Positions 32,421-43,294 of a stretch of DNA of 64,000 bases are shown here, in pieces. The stretch spans positions 28,600,489-28,664,488 of the forward strand of contig NC_135214.1 in assembly GCF_052324685.1 (NCBI RefSeq), read 5' to 3'. The translations under genes were made by a program, and so were the position numbers. A model generated the notes under the pieces. It did no database searches. It was given only the letters and a program-made list of their open reading frames with translations, and was not told where the DNA came from. Origin of the DNA: Brachyhypopomus gauderio. Its lineage: Eukaryota; Chordata; Actinopteri; Gymnotiformes; Hypopomidae. The stretch's first letter is position 1. Every line of letters starts with the position of its first letter.

Positions 32421-33593
32421 CAGGGAAAATAACGAACTAAAAAAATTAACGCATTTTAACGCATGAGACACTTTTGCACCATGGAATGTTTCTCAGTGCA
32501 CGAGTTCCAGGCAGACAGATTATATGGATGCACAATAAGATGAGCATGATGGAGATGACTGAAGAGGCTACGCTGGTGGATGGGAAATTTAAATATAAGA
32601 AACTTCCAGATGGAAGTACAAACACAAATAGGGTTCTTTGCACTTTATGCAGGAAGGAGTTCGCTTATCACAGGAGTACTTGCACCCTTCATTACCACCT
32701 CAACTCAAAACATGTTGGGGCTAGCGCGCAGGTCAGTAATGATAACTTAGCTGCTAAATGTATTCCTAGTATGAGCAGTGTCGCCAGTCAACACTCGACC
32801 ACATGTCGGGGTTCAAATTAAGAAACAAAATGTCCACATCAGATAAACTGACCAATTCACTGGTGAGATGGATTGCTGTGGACTGTAGACCGCTCTCTTA
32901 CAAAAAGCACTGCATATTGTGTCAGCTGATGCAAGTTACGAACTGCCATCCAGAAAGACAATGTAGAAGAAAATCCAGCAGCTGCATGATGAGGAAAGGG
33001 AAGTAAAACAGGTTATTGTGAAGAGCGACTCTGACTGGGGATCACTGGACCTCTGTTAGCAACAAGAATTATCTTGGTGTGACAGCTCATATTATAGATG
33101 ATAAATGGAAGATCCAGTTATTTGCTTTGAGCATGCAGAAGACCACTTCTAGGCACTATGGAGATGCCTGTGTAGAGGACTTTATGGCTGTGGCAGAGGC
33201 TTGGTAAATTAAAGAAAAAGGCTACCATCTAAAATGGTATTAAAAAACGTCTTCTGATTTACTTCAGTTATTCTTATTCTTCCAATATCCTGAGCAAAAC
33301 TCCCAAAATTAAAAATTTTTGGTCAGAATTTCCAGTGTTCTGAAAACTGTTCACTCTGTTTTCTGCACTCATCTATTGATCTGTGTAGTAGACTGGTGGA
33401 AAAATAAACAAGATGTTGAAGTTTATGCTTATGCTCATTGATTCATTCATCATTCAAACTTAAATTAATATTTCTCATGTTAAATACTGAAATGTGATTA
33501 AAATGTGAGTAATTTCGATTAATTAATTACAAAGCTTCTAATTAATTTGATTAATTTCTCGTTATATATATATATATATAATATATATATATT

Positions 33594-34143
33594 AGGGGTG
33601 TATTCAACTAAGGATTTTCATAGTCGAATCTGATTCGTCAGCTTTTCCCTTTAGTCGACTAATAGTCGAATCGGGTTTATTTTTATGTTTTTATTTAGAG
33701 CATCTTAAACGGGATTCCGTTCTCATTCAGGACTTTTTTCCTCTTCAAAGTAAAAACCTAAAACACTCAGATAAATGAATAAATACGGTAGGTTGGCTTT
33801 ATTCAGCTTTTATTTATTTACTTACTTATTTTTTATGAAACGTTAGAGAACATTAACCGTCAGTGCGCATTGCGCATATCGAACTGTCAGACAGGCACTG
33901 TGCAAAATGTCAAAAATATTTTAAATAAAATATGCCTGCCTGAAAATATAAAAAAATTGACAAAGAACAGCAAAAAAATATAAGGAAAGGTTCAAGTAAC
34001 GGGTTTTAAAAACAAAAAAATATTTTTAAGCCTACTTGCCGAGACGCACCGCAACGAGACGACACGACCAAAACGACAAACGGCTGAACTGTTTTTTTTT
34101 TCGCCTTACGCGTTTTAAATGGTATGCCATGTTGGTATGTATG

Positions 34144-34145
<2 letters not shown>
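33594..34145 (+). mobile_element. Left end of a hAT-type element
   Basis: TAGGGGTGTATTCAACTAAGG and TTTAGTCGACTAATAGTCGAA are a common fish hAT end. It fades into a (TA)n microsatellite at 34146-34211, and no right end was found. Confidence 0.5.

Positions 34146-34211
<66 letters not shown>
34146..34211. repeat. (TA)n microsatellite
   Basis: About 66 bp of pure TA. The Tyr-Ile-rich frames on both strands are artefacts. Confidence 0.97.
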
Positions 34212-34214
<3 letters not shown>

Positions 34215-34344
34215 TGCTGTCAATTCCAGGTGCCGCGATTAAAAGTCCTCACCAGGATTTTGTTCAGGCTTCCTGGATTGTGTTGATTCCACTAATTTTA
34301 CCTGGATTGCTAATTAGAAAATCTAGCAAGGCAGACAGTGAAAT

Positions 34345-34857
34345 ATGGAATATTCCCAGGTGGAGCCAGTGGTCCGCCGACGCACTCCAGGTAGGAGAGG
34401 AGGAGGCTCCCCACCCAATGCAACATCACAGCCACTCAGTGCTACTGAACCACATATGCCATATAGTGAGGTGGACACTCAAAGAGGGAGCAGTATTTCA
34501 CATAGCGACTCGGATAGTCCCCAGGTTCTCCCTCGCACCACTGCATGCTGTTATGGCCCAAAGTTCCTAGCCACGTTTGAGGGAAAGGAGGACTGGTTTG
34601 CTTTCTTCGTCCCCTTTGAAAGAGTGGCCCAAAACAGGACCGCTGCACATGTACCACCCCCAAGCCCTGAATCAGGGACAGGACAGCAACGGGGAAAGTC
34701 CCCCACACGTCAGCTAGGAAATGCTAATTATGCTGGCTATTCTCGATCTCTGAGTCCCTCCACAAGCAGCAGGGCTGCGTGTTTCCAGTGTGGTGAGATA
34801 GGCCATTTCAAACGGCAATGTTCCCGATCCCCAAGCCCCAAGATGCAGGGAAACTAG
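34345..34857 (+). pseudogene. Gag remnant with CCHC zinc knuckle
   Basis: 170-codon frame starting MEYSQVEPVVRRRTPGRRG. It jumps from a capsid-like piece (FLATFEGKEDWFAFFVPFER) directly to a Ser/Pro-rich linker, so most of the capsid is deleted. A zinc knuckle ACFQCGEIGHFKRQC lies near the C-terminus. Shorter than a working gypsy gag. Confidence 0.7.
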
Positions 34858-37800
34858 AAACCGCCAGGCCTGGGGGCCAGGGTCTGGTGGGGAGTCATGA
34901 TGGCCTTTTAGGTAAACCCACAGAAACTGAAAATAATTTAACGTACACTCCAGCCATCCTAATAGGTAGAGCTTCTAGCGAAGGACCAAGTTTACAGATC
35001 CCTGCCCACATAAACCATCTGCCCATTATGTGTGTCATTGATACAGGGGCAGAAGCCACCGTCATGTCCAGTGAAGTTTGTGAGCAACTCAAGCTAGCAA
35101 AGCAACAGGGGCAAAGAACAGCCTACTTACAGAACGCAGAGTCAGGGAAGGCAATCAGTCCCACCAGGATTTCGCGGGCCTTTTTTGTGATTGTTGCGGG
35201 CTAAAATGTTTGATGTTGCGGGTGTTTTTCAAAAAAATTGCGATGGAAGTTGCGGTGTGTTTTTGCTTTTTGTGAGTACATTACAATAGGGAGTAAATGT
35301 TGTATGGTTTCCTCTAGTCCATTTTAATGATCTATTTACCTATTTATTCAGGGTTGCCAACTTTTCAAGATCGCTTGAAGTGAGATTTGAACCTGGAGGG
35401 GGTGGCGGGGTTAGCAAACGTAAGTTGTTACCGGGCGGCCTGTAAAATGGACACAAATTAAGTATTATATCGAGATCGATCGCCAGTGCTTGGCGCCAGA
35501 GCGAACTAGTAACTCATAGATATGGATCAGAGATAAATAAACTTTATCTCTGACTTTAAACTTTATCTCAGTTTAAAGTAGGGTTGCCACCTAGGTCTGA
35601 CAAAAAACAAGGACACTGTCATACTGAGCGAGTGTAATCTGTTGAGCGGGGTGGGCGGCGAACGTAAGTTGTTGAGCGCGGCGTGGCGAACGTAAACTTA
35701 ACGTAAAACGTTACTGGAGGGGTTTAAAATGGACACCGCGAGAAAAAAACAGATGTAAAGTGTGCAGAAACAGTCTGAATCATGGTTTGAACTAACCTAG
35801 TTTTTTTTGCCGGGACCGAATATTAAAAAGACGAAAAACCGGGACAGCCCGGTAAAACCGGTACTGGCACGTGAAAACCGGGACAGTCCCGGGAAAACTG
35901 GGACAGGTGGCAACACTAGTTTAAAGTTGAAACTTATAAACTTTATCTCAGACCCTCGCCGCTTGCGTGCGCTGCAGTGACTTCGCGGGCTACCGTTGCA
36001 TTGTGGGGAATGTAGTGTTTGTGCGTGCAAAACACCATCGGGTGGCTGTGGCCTGCGGGCCGGTTCTAATAGTAATTAAATATCATCCAGGGGGCCATAG
36101 ATAATCAATTCGCGGGTCGGATCTGGACAGTGTATCCCCGCTTTCATGTAGTGTACCGGGATACTGCTTTTCCCTATCTTTTTGCCGTTATTTTCGTCGC
36201 TCATGCTGCTTTCAGTCTGCTCCTCTTGAACGTATATACGGAAGTAAGGCGGGAGTTTGTCGACGTCACATCAAGACGACATCAGTGATTGGTCAAATGT
36301 GCGGGAAAGTTGCGGTGATTGGCTGAATTTGCAACACCGCCCTGAATTCGCGGGGTTTGCTTGAAGTTGCGTTGAAGTTGCAAATCGCAACATCGCGACT
36401 TTCTGGAGGGTCTGGGCAATGGGTATTTCTACAGGCTACAATGTGAGACTCAGAGTGGGCAGTAAAGATGTGGACTGAGTTGTGTATGTGGCACCCATCC
36501 GTGACAGTTTACTGCTGGGTCTAGATTTCATGTTGGAAGCTAATGTAACCATACAGAAAGGACTTGTAGAGACATATAGGCCTTCCCCTACAGCACATCC
36601 AGGAAGGCTAAGTGAAGTTCAGTACCAGTGCCATGAGGAGAGAACCCCCAAAGCCGACCATGATCCTAAATGGTGGGAAGAAGTTTTGGACCAGAACAAC
36701 AGCGTGCAGGCAGACACAAACTTCCCCCCGCCGTTGGTGCGTCGCATAACGTCCTTAAGTGCCCTGAATCTTCCTCCCCACTAGACAGAGCTTTTCATAT
36801 CTGCAAGCACGGGCCTGTGTGAACAGCAAGAGGAAAAGTTGCTGCTCCTACTTTTGAAGTACCAGTCAGTATTTGCCGAGAGTGACTTGGGACACTTCAG
36901 CACTGTTACCCACCGCATAAACACTGGAGACGCACGACCCGTCAGACAGCCAACACGGCGGACACCGCTCGGATTCCAGGCGGAGGAAGAACAGCACCTC
37001 AAAGAAATGCTGGATACTGGTGTGGTGGTCCATTCGGTCTCTGAGTGGGCATTCCCTGTAGTCATCGTCCGAAAAAAGGATGGCGGAGTCAGATGGTGCA
37101 TTGATTATAGGAAACATAACGAACTCACTCTGAAGGATGCCTACCCGCTTCCAAAGATTGAGGAGTGTCTGGACACATTGGAGGGGGCAGCAGTCTTCTC
37201 TACACTAGATCTACAGAGCGGTTACTGGCAGATCGAAGTGCACGAACAGGATAGGTGGAAAACTGCTTTCGTCACAAAGTATGGGCTGTATGAATACACA
37301 AGAATGCTATTCGGGTTGTGTAATGCCTCAAGCACATTACCGGGGGGTGATGGAGGTTGTGCTCAGGGGTCTGCAGTGGCAGAATCTCCTAATTTACCTT
37401 GAGGATGTAATCATCGTTGGAAAGGACATCGACGATGGTTTGAACAACCTAGAAGTGGTCTTCGAACGCATGGGTCGGTATGGACTGAAGCTCAAATCGG
37501 CAAAGTGTCACCTGCTAAAGGACGAAGTCCTGTTCCTCGGCCACCTCTTCAACAGTCAAGGTATCAGCCCAAACCCCAAGCTCATCCAGGATGTCAGAGA
37601 CTGGAATTCTCCAAAAAATCTCCAAGAACTTCAGGCCTTTTTGGGGCTTTGCAACTATTATCGGCGTTTTGTGAAATCATTCTCTGAGATTTGCAGCCCC
37701 TTAAATGAGCTTCAGAGGAAAGATGCAGACTTCCAGTGGGGCGAGGCCCAACAAAAAGCATTTGAAGAATTGAAGGACCGGCTGACAACAGCTCCTATAC

Positions 37801-38405
37801 TGTCCTATCCAACGTCCAAGGGAACCTTTATCCTGGATACGGATGCTTCCAGCTGCAGCATAGGGGCCGTCCTGTCACAGGTTCAGAATGAGGAGAAGAT
37901 GATAGCGTATGCAAGTTCCCATCTCCAAAGCCTCCAGCAGCACTACTGTGTAACTAGACGAGAGCTGCTTGCAGTAGTCAAATTTACAAGGCAATTTAGG
38001 CACTACCTACTAGGCCGGCAATTTCTCCTTCGCACAGATCACAACAGCTTGTCCTGGCTGTTCCGGTTCAAGCATCCAGAGGGACAGATTGCAAGGTGGC
38101 TAGAAGAATTAGGGCAGTACGATTTCCAAATTGAACACAGGCTGGGCGTGCAACATGGTAACGCTGATGCGCTGTCAAGGAAAGGGTTACAGGACTCCAC
38201 ATGTGACTGCTACCAGGCTGGGAAAACTCTGAGCACCCTGCCCTGTGGTGGATGTTCCCACTGCCAGAAGCTGCACCAGCAATGGGTAAGATTTGAGAAC
38301 GACATGGATGATGTTGTGCCATTAGCTGTCAGACATGTACAGTGTGGGGAGGCCCCAGCAGATACGACTGCACTAGCAGGTCAACAGGACAGGCAGGAGT
38401 CGTAA
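34818..38405 (+). pseudogene. Broken pol: protease, RT, RNase H; no integrase
   Basis: Protease core with MCVIDTGAEATVMSS at about 35027-35070. The frame is cut by the hAT insertion, then resumes at about 36420 and has a TGA just before VVYVAPIRDSLLLGLDFM (36482). RT begins near 36839 (DGGVRWCIDYRKHNELTLKD). A frameshift near 37330-37345 moves it to the frame 37281-38405. The RT catalytic motif reads YLEDV instead of YLDD. RNase H (LDTDASSCSIGAVLSQ) and its C-terminal end (RTDHNSLSWLFRF..GNADALSR) follow. It cannot be functional. Confidence 0.85.
35160..36418. mobile_element. hAT-type insertion in the decayed gypsy protease
   Basis: Imperfect inverted ends CAGTCCCACCAGGATTTCGC and GCGACTTTCTGGAGGGTCTG. 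Flanking GGCAAT occurs on both sides (six bases certain). Inside are a CAGGGTTGCCAACTTTT segment (about 35345), related in inverted orientation to 42380-42610, and an inverted partial copy of the 10636-11573 element at about 35945-36120. No transposase. Confidence 0.65.
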
Positions 38406-38639
38406 CAGGAGAGCCATTCACCTGTGTACAAGTACACAGGACTAAACTAGACACAACTGAACACAATGCAGACACGTGCGTGGCAGACAGAGGGAAACCA
38501 GGACAACAGACACGCAGGCAGGGCGGGATAACCGGGCAAGGAACAACACAGACACGGGAGAGAGGGCGTAGCCCTACGTGACAAGAACAAAAAAGTCCTG
38601 CTCTATCGGTTTTTTTTTTCTTTAAATTATTAAATTATT

Positions 38640-38712
38640 ATTGATCTATTTGCACACGGCCCTCGTCCTCACTCAGTGAGGCCCGCGGACCGCCAGTTGC
38701 CCATCCCTGCCC
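38640..38712 (-). mobile_element. Right end fragment of a hAT (Charlie-like) element
   Basis: On the minus strand it reads CAGGGATGGGCAACTGGCGG followed by a GCGGGCCTCACTGAGTGAGG block, a standard hAT terminus. The other end is not identified. Confidence 0.55.
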
Positions 38713-38840
38713 TACGTTATAGAGAGGACCTTTAGACTAGCTGTTGAGGGCCAAACTCGGTAGTTCTTCGTTCTCTTAGACTTGTCAGTTGAAGAAGATA
38801 AGTCAAGCTATGTTCTGATTTGTTAATCTTTAATATACAC

Positions 38841-40562
38841 TAGTGTTGTCAAAAAAATCGATATATCGATACGCATCGATACTGAACATTCTGAAACGGT
38901 ACAATACTCGTTTCCCTTAAGTATCGATTCTTTTTACATAAAATGTGCTTTCGTTTGACCCACCCAAGCTGCCGTAATGCACAGGACAGTTTGTAATGCT
39001 AATATGGCAGCTAAAGCAAACGCAGTGCTGTTGGATTCGAAGCAGATACAGATGGAAAACCAAAGGATATGAACAAGCCCGTTTGCAAGCGGTGCTTTTG
39101 GAACATTTCAACGAAGGGCGCTAAAGCCTGGTTGAGTGACCATAGCGCTCGACTCCGCGCGAACCTCCGTGAGCGGTGGAGGCTTTATACTTTCCGCTTT
39201 GCAGTGTTGTCCAAAACTATATGTGGTAGTATAAAAGAAACACCCCTCAAAACAGGGGAATGAACACTTACCTGACGAATTTTAATGCTGCTTTGTGTTT
39301 CAGTGTGTTTCAGGTTTGAAAAGTGCTGCAATTTAGGCTAAAGTACTTGAAAATGTTTCACAACAAATATCTGTCTGACTGGACATTTTTCTTGTATTAC
39401 ATTAACAAATACGAGCCTCTTGTAATTCCAGGATGAAACATGAGATAACGTGAAGACGTTAAGAAAAATGCACGTTACGTTATTACGTTAACTCTTGTAA
39501 TTCCAGGACGAAACACGAGAGAACGTGAAGACGTTAAGATTGGGCGTTTTGAAAATAAACAACCATTAAATAATGTGATTAAAAGCGCAATATTTCGAAT
39601 CATTTCGAGTATATGTATAAATATTTAACTTAATTAAGTTTAACGTGCTGGGAAATATTGGTACAAGCGCTTGAATTGAACCCTGCAAACATGACTTTGT
39701 TCATTGCGCTGAGGCGCGGCGTGCGCGAAGTTACAAAATTCGAGAGGTGCATGACCTCGCGTGCGCCGCGCTTCAGCGCGATGAACAAAGTCATGTTTGC
39801 AGGGTTCATACACCTTGTGGAATTCAAACACTTGTATGTCACTTTCAAGGTCCATTTCAATATTTCCCAGCACGAGCAAAGACACTTTGTCAGACGTTCA
39901 AAAGTCCACTGAAAAGCCAGAATGAAAGTTTTAGCAACGTCTTTTTTAAACGTCTATTACTGCCGTTCAGTTGCAGTTTTTGCACGTCCTGACATCCAAT
40001 AAAAGTCCTAGTCAGACGTTCAGATAGAAAACTCGTCATAGACGTTCATGTTAAGTTAAAAGGTTAAGGTCCTAGTCACACTGTCAGATTTTGAACCAGT
40101 TTTGAACGTCCACCAGACATGCAAAAATGGGTCTGGACTGACCGACGTGATACAGACTTGATTTTAACGTCTTTCCGACGTCGCATGTTTGTTGGGATAA
40201 GTTAAATATTTATACATATACTCGAAATTATTCGCTTTTTTATCACATTATTTAATGGTTGTTTATTTTCAAAACGCCCAATCGTAACGTCTTCACGTTC
40301 TCTCATGTTTCATCCTGGAATTACAAGATGCTAACACAAAAGAACTGTTCAGTCAGACAGATATTTTTTGTGAAATGAAGTTACAATTTCAAGCATTTTC
40401 AAACACAAAGCAACATTAATTTGTTTGTTTATAAAAAAAATAAAAAGGCTTTAAAACGGAAATTAGCACCGTATCTGACTTTGGTATCGAAAATGGTATC
40501 GAATTTCAATATTTTTTAAGTATTGTATCGAAGTTGTAATTCTTAGTATTGTGACGAGCCTA
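38841..40562. mobile_element. hAT-type element (TAGTGTTGTC ends) with family Y insertions
   Basis: Starts TAGTGTTGTCAAAAAAATCG and ends in CGACTAGG-type sequence (right end ..TATTGTGACGAGCCTA); the 8-bp duplication ATATACAC lies at 38833-38840 and 40563-40570. A short frame near 39050 (DMNKPVCKRCFWNISTKGA) is the start of a BED-type zinc finger, the only transposase trace. Copies of family Y lie inside, inverted at about 39165-39665 and direct at about 39795-40420. Confidence 0.82.
39165..40430. repeat. Family Y repeats (CAGGGTTCATACACC type), several copies
   Basis: Shared blocks: GTCATGTTTGCAGGGTTCAT, CACTTTCAAGGTCCATTTCA, ATACATATACTC, TTCTCTCATGTTTCATCCTG, GAACTGTTCAGTCAGA. Copies or parts occur at 10980-11420, 39165-39665 (inverted), 39795-39870, 40200-40420, 50765-51050 and 52736-53160. 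The left flank is often a CpG-rich block (GCGCGCCGCGCTTCAGCGC). No coding capacity seen. Confidence 0.7.
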
Positions 40563-40939
40563 ATATACACTTAGTATAAGGTTGAGGGGTTTCTTTTTCT
40601 TTTGTTTTTCTCACTAGCAGTAAAGGTGCAGAGGGGACTCAGCACTGCTAAGGGGGGGTAGTGTAGCGAGAGGATGCAAAAAGCTATTGGTGATTGTGTT
40701 AGCCAATTAGAAGCCAGCACCCTGTAAATATGTTGATGCGCATAGCGCAACGTTTTAAAGTTCGTTAGTTGAGACTCGTCGCAGGCTGCAGTACTGAACA
40801 CTGTCGTAGTTCGGGTGCTGGAGCTAGACGGTCCATTATTGTGTATTCCTGCAATCAACCCTTCACTAAAGTAGTGTGAACCATACTCCCTTTGTCGTGC
40901 GAGTCCTTACCCACGCCACCTACCCACACTTCCACCAGA

Positions 40940-43294
40940 GAAGAAAGTTAGAAGCATCTGTGCAGCAGGGAAGCGAGGTGAGCAGGCTACTAGCCCGTCA
41001 GCTAACGTGACTCAGACGCTAACATAGTTGAAGGGCGGAGACCAAGAGAAAACACGACAATATATATATATATATATACATCAGTAGCGAACGGTGACCA
41101 TTAAACCTGGGCCCGCTACCCCCCCCCCCCCCCCGAAAAGAATTTTTTTTCCTCTCTTAATAAACTGCAATAATGAATATAGAAAAAACTGAGACGACAG
41201 AACAGGTTTAGAAACGCAATAAACAATAATATCTGTACTAGATAACTTCTTAAGCAAAATAAGTTTCCAAACAAAATAAGGTTCACAGCTCTGTGGTTCT
41301 CGGAAGCGGAATATGTAAATGAGGACGTCAAAAGGATGAATCGAAACTAGCTAGCGGTGATACGCTAACGACAGCTAGCGTCGCCACAGTGGGCGGAAAT
41401 TATCATACAGTTAAGCCCGCCCATTAAGAGGGAAGATATGATTGGTCAATTTTACTGTCATTTGAAACTGGTATTGCGCTGAATTATAACGGCCTGGCCC
41501 TCTGTAAAATGAACAGCGGGCATCACAGTCCTGATAGGGGAGACATGTGGCTGCATCTCAATTCAGGGGCTGCAGCCTACGTAGACCGCGTAGACCGCAG
41601 CCCACGGTGGCCACACACTTCGAAGGCCGGGTAGGCTGCATCTCACGGCTGTTAAATGAGACAGTCTAGTCTTCGCAAGATGTATGTTTGCGTGACCACA
41701 CTCTGCCCCGTTACATACGTGTTAGAGAGCTGTCCGACAAATATCACATCACCCACAAATGCCTAAAAGAAAATGCGTTGAACATGTATTCACATGTTTG
41801 GCGGGAAGTATAACTTCATAACAAAATTCAATGTATTTTTATAAACGTTACTCTTTAGTAAATACTCAAAGCACACGTTTACCTGCAATATCATTAATAA
41901 CTGGTATGTTATTTAGCATCTCACTGCAGTATAAATGTCCATAAAAATACTGACATTTAAAAACGAATTATTCGGCCACTAGACTCCGTCTGTTTATTGT
42001 TCATAGAGCAATGAATCCTGGGATAGGGTGGGACGCGAAGGATACTCAGATGCATCCTTCGTTTTCGGGGTGCGAGCTATGAGGAGACCCATCCAATATG
42101 GTGGCGACGTTGGATTACGCTCCGTAAATTATTTATGTCGCGAACCACCAGTTGAGAATCACTGGTATAGACCAAATCTACTGCCATCTTCTGGTGAAAT
42201 ATAAAATAGCTCTATTGTACACATGTATTTTATTCGGCTGGCGGGCCGCATATTATTGATTTTATGACATAGGGCCGGTGTTGTGCCCAATTCCGACTCC
42301 CCGGCAGAATCCGAACAGCTTCTTGTAAAGTTAATTGAGTGGATGTTCTGGCGAATTGAACAATAGCGTTCACTAACCTCAGGGTTGCCAACTCCCACGC
42401 ATTGAGCGTGAGACACACGCATTTGACCGTCTTCACACGCTCTCACGCCACACTTCCGATATCTCACGCCGGGAAAAAAAACGCAGTTTATTTACCTCTG
42501 ATCCACATCTATGATTCAATGAGTTACTAGTTCGCTCTGGCGCAAACCACCGGCGATCGATAGATCGCGATATAATACTTAATTTATGTCCATTTTACGT
42601 TCGCCACCCCCCCCGCTCAACAATTAAATTTGTTAGTAGAATGTTTCCATTTGATACGTGGAATGACAGAAATCCATGCTTTGTTTTTGTTAATATTGTG
42701 TTGTGTCTGCATATTGAAACACCACTAGATGGCACTGTTACCTCTTGGGGTTGATTGATTAATATATGTAAAGTACGTGATGTACGTGATAAGTACGGCG
42801 AGAAGCAAGGCGGAGAGAGATCGGCTGTACACGACGTTTGATATATAAAGTTCTTGACTAACGTACTACAGGTCCTGCAGTTTTACAACCTTACAACATA
42901 ACATACTGTGTTTGTTAATATTACTGTATTTCCGAATAATAATATAATGATGCCTACTGTACGCTTTATAATTGACATTTATTACCAGTCAGTTGAGTTT
43001 TAATACCAGTAAAATCATCGTTGGCTATTTTGCAGAGCAATGGTAGTGTGTGTTAAGTTGTACTAGGACGGATGCTGAACCTGACTGAGTACAACTTTGG
43101 TTTGGAGTACATCTTGATGAATTGTGATCAATAGCTGTAATTATGCCAGCCGCTTACAGCTTCACACTTAACGGCAACAGAACGCAGCACTAATACGTCA
43201 TAAAGCAACTGAAGTTAACACTTTTAGAGGACCTGCAATCCCGACGCAACGACGTTTACATAAATTCTGTTCAGAAGGAGCAAAGGTCTGACAA
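40940..43294. other. Transposon-rich interval before the USP37-like gene
   Basis: Includes a poly-C tract (41119-41134), a GGCTGCATCTCAATTCAGG fish transposon end (about 41549), a hAT-like CTCAGGGTTGCCAACTCCCA end (about 42379) whose following 230 bp are an inverted relative of 35345-35560, and CpG-poor unique DNA from 42700. No exon recognised. Confidence 0.5.

Larger units (their letters stand above)
30659..33575 (+). mobile_element. Decayed BED-finger hAT element interrupted by LTR element copy B
   Basis: Left end AGGGGTGGGACTTTAACGCG followed by TAATTTCGATTAATTAATTA; a related TTTCGATTAATTAATTACA sequence lies near 33510. The frame from 32474 has a BED zinc finger (CTLCRKEF..LHYHLNSKH). 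Pieces downstream (DKLTNSLVRWIAVDCRP at about 32840; ITGDHW.., YLGVTAHIIDDKWKIQLFA at about 33040-33125) match a ZBED-type hAT transposase. Frameshifts and stops break it, and the hATC region is missing. The LTR element at 30706-32420 lies in its 5' part. Confidence 0.75.
34340..40940 (+). mobile_element. Decayed gypsy retrotransposon with later hAT insertions
   Basis: Plus-strand gag and pol remnants (34345-38405). A polypurine tract (AAGGGGGGGTAG, 40650-40661) precedes a candidate 3' LTR starting TGTAGCGAGAGG at 40662 and ending near 40937. One hAT element lies at about 35160-36418, inside protease; another at 38841-40562, between RNase H and the LTR. No 5' LTR is recognisable and no integrase is seen. 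Clade is not the chromovirus type of 779-6438; the RNase H end (LRTDHNSLSWL) resembles mag-like elements. Confidence 0.75.

Noticed and set aside
34036-34570. Plus- and minus-strand frames across 34.1 kb
   Set aside because: Their core is a (TA)n microsatellite read as Tyr-Ile.
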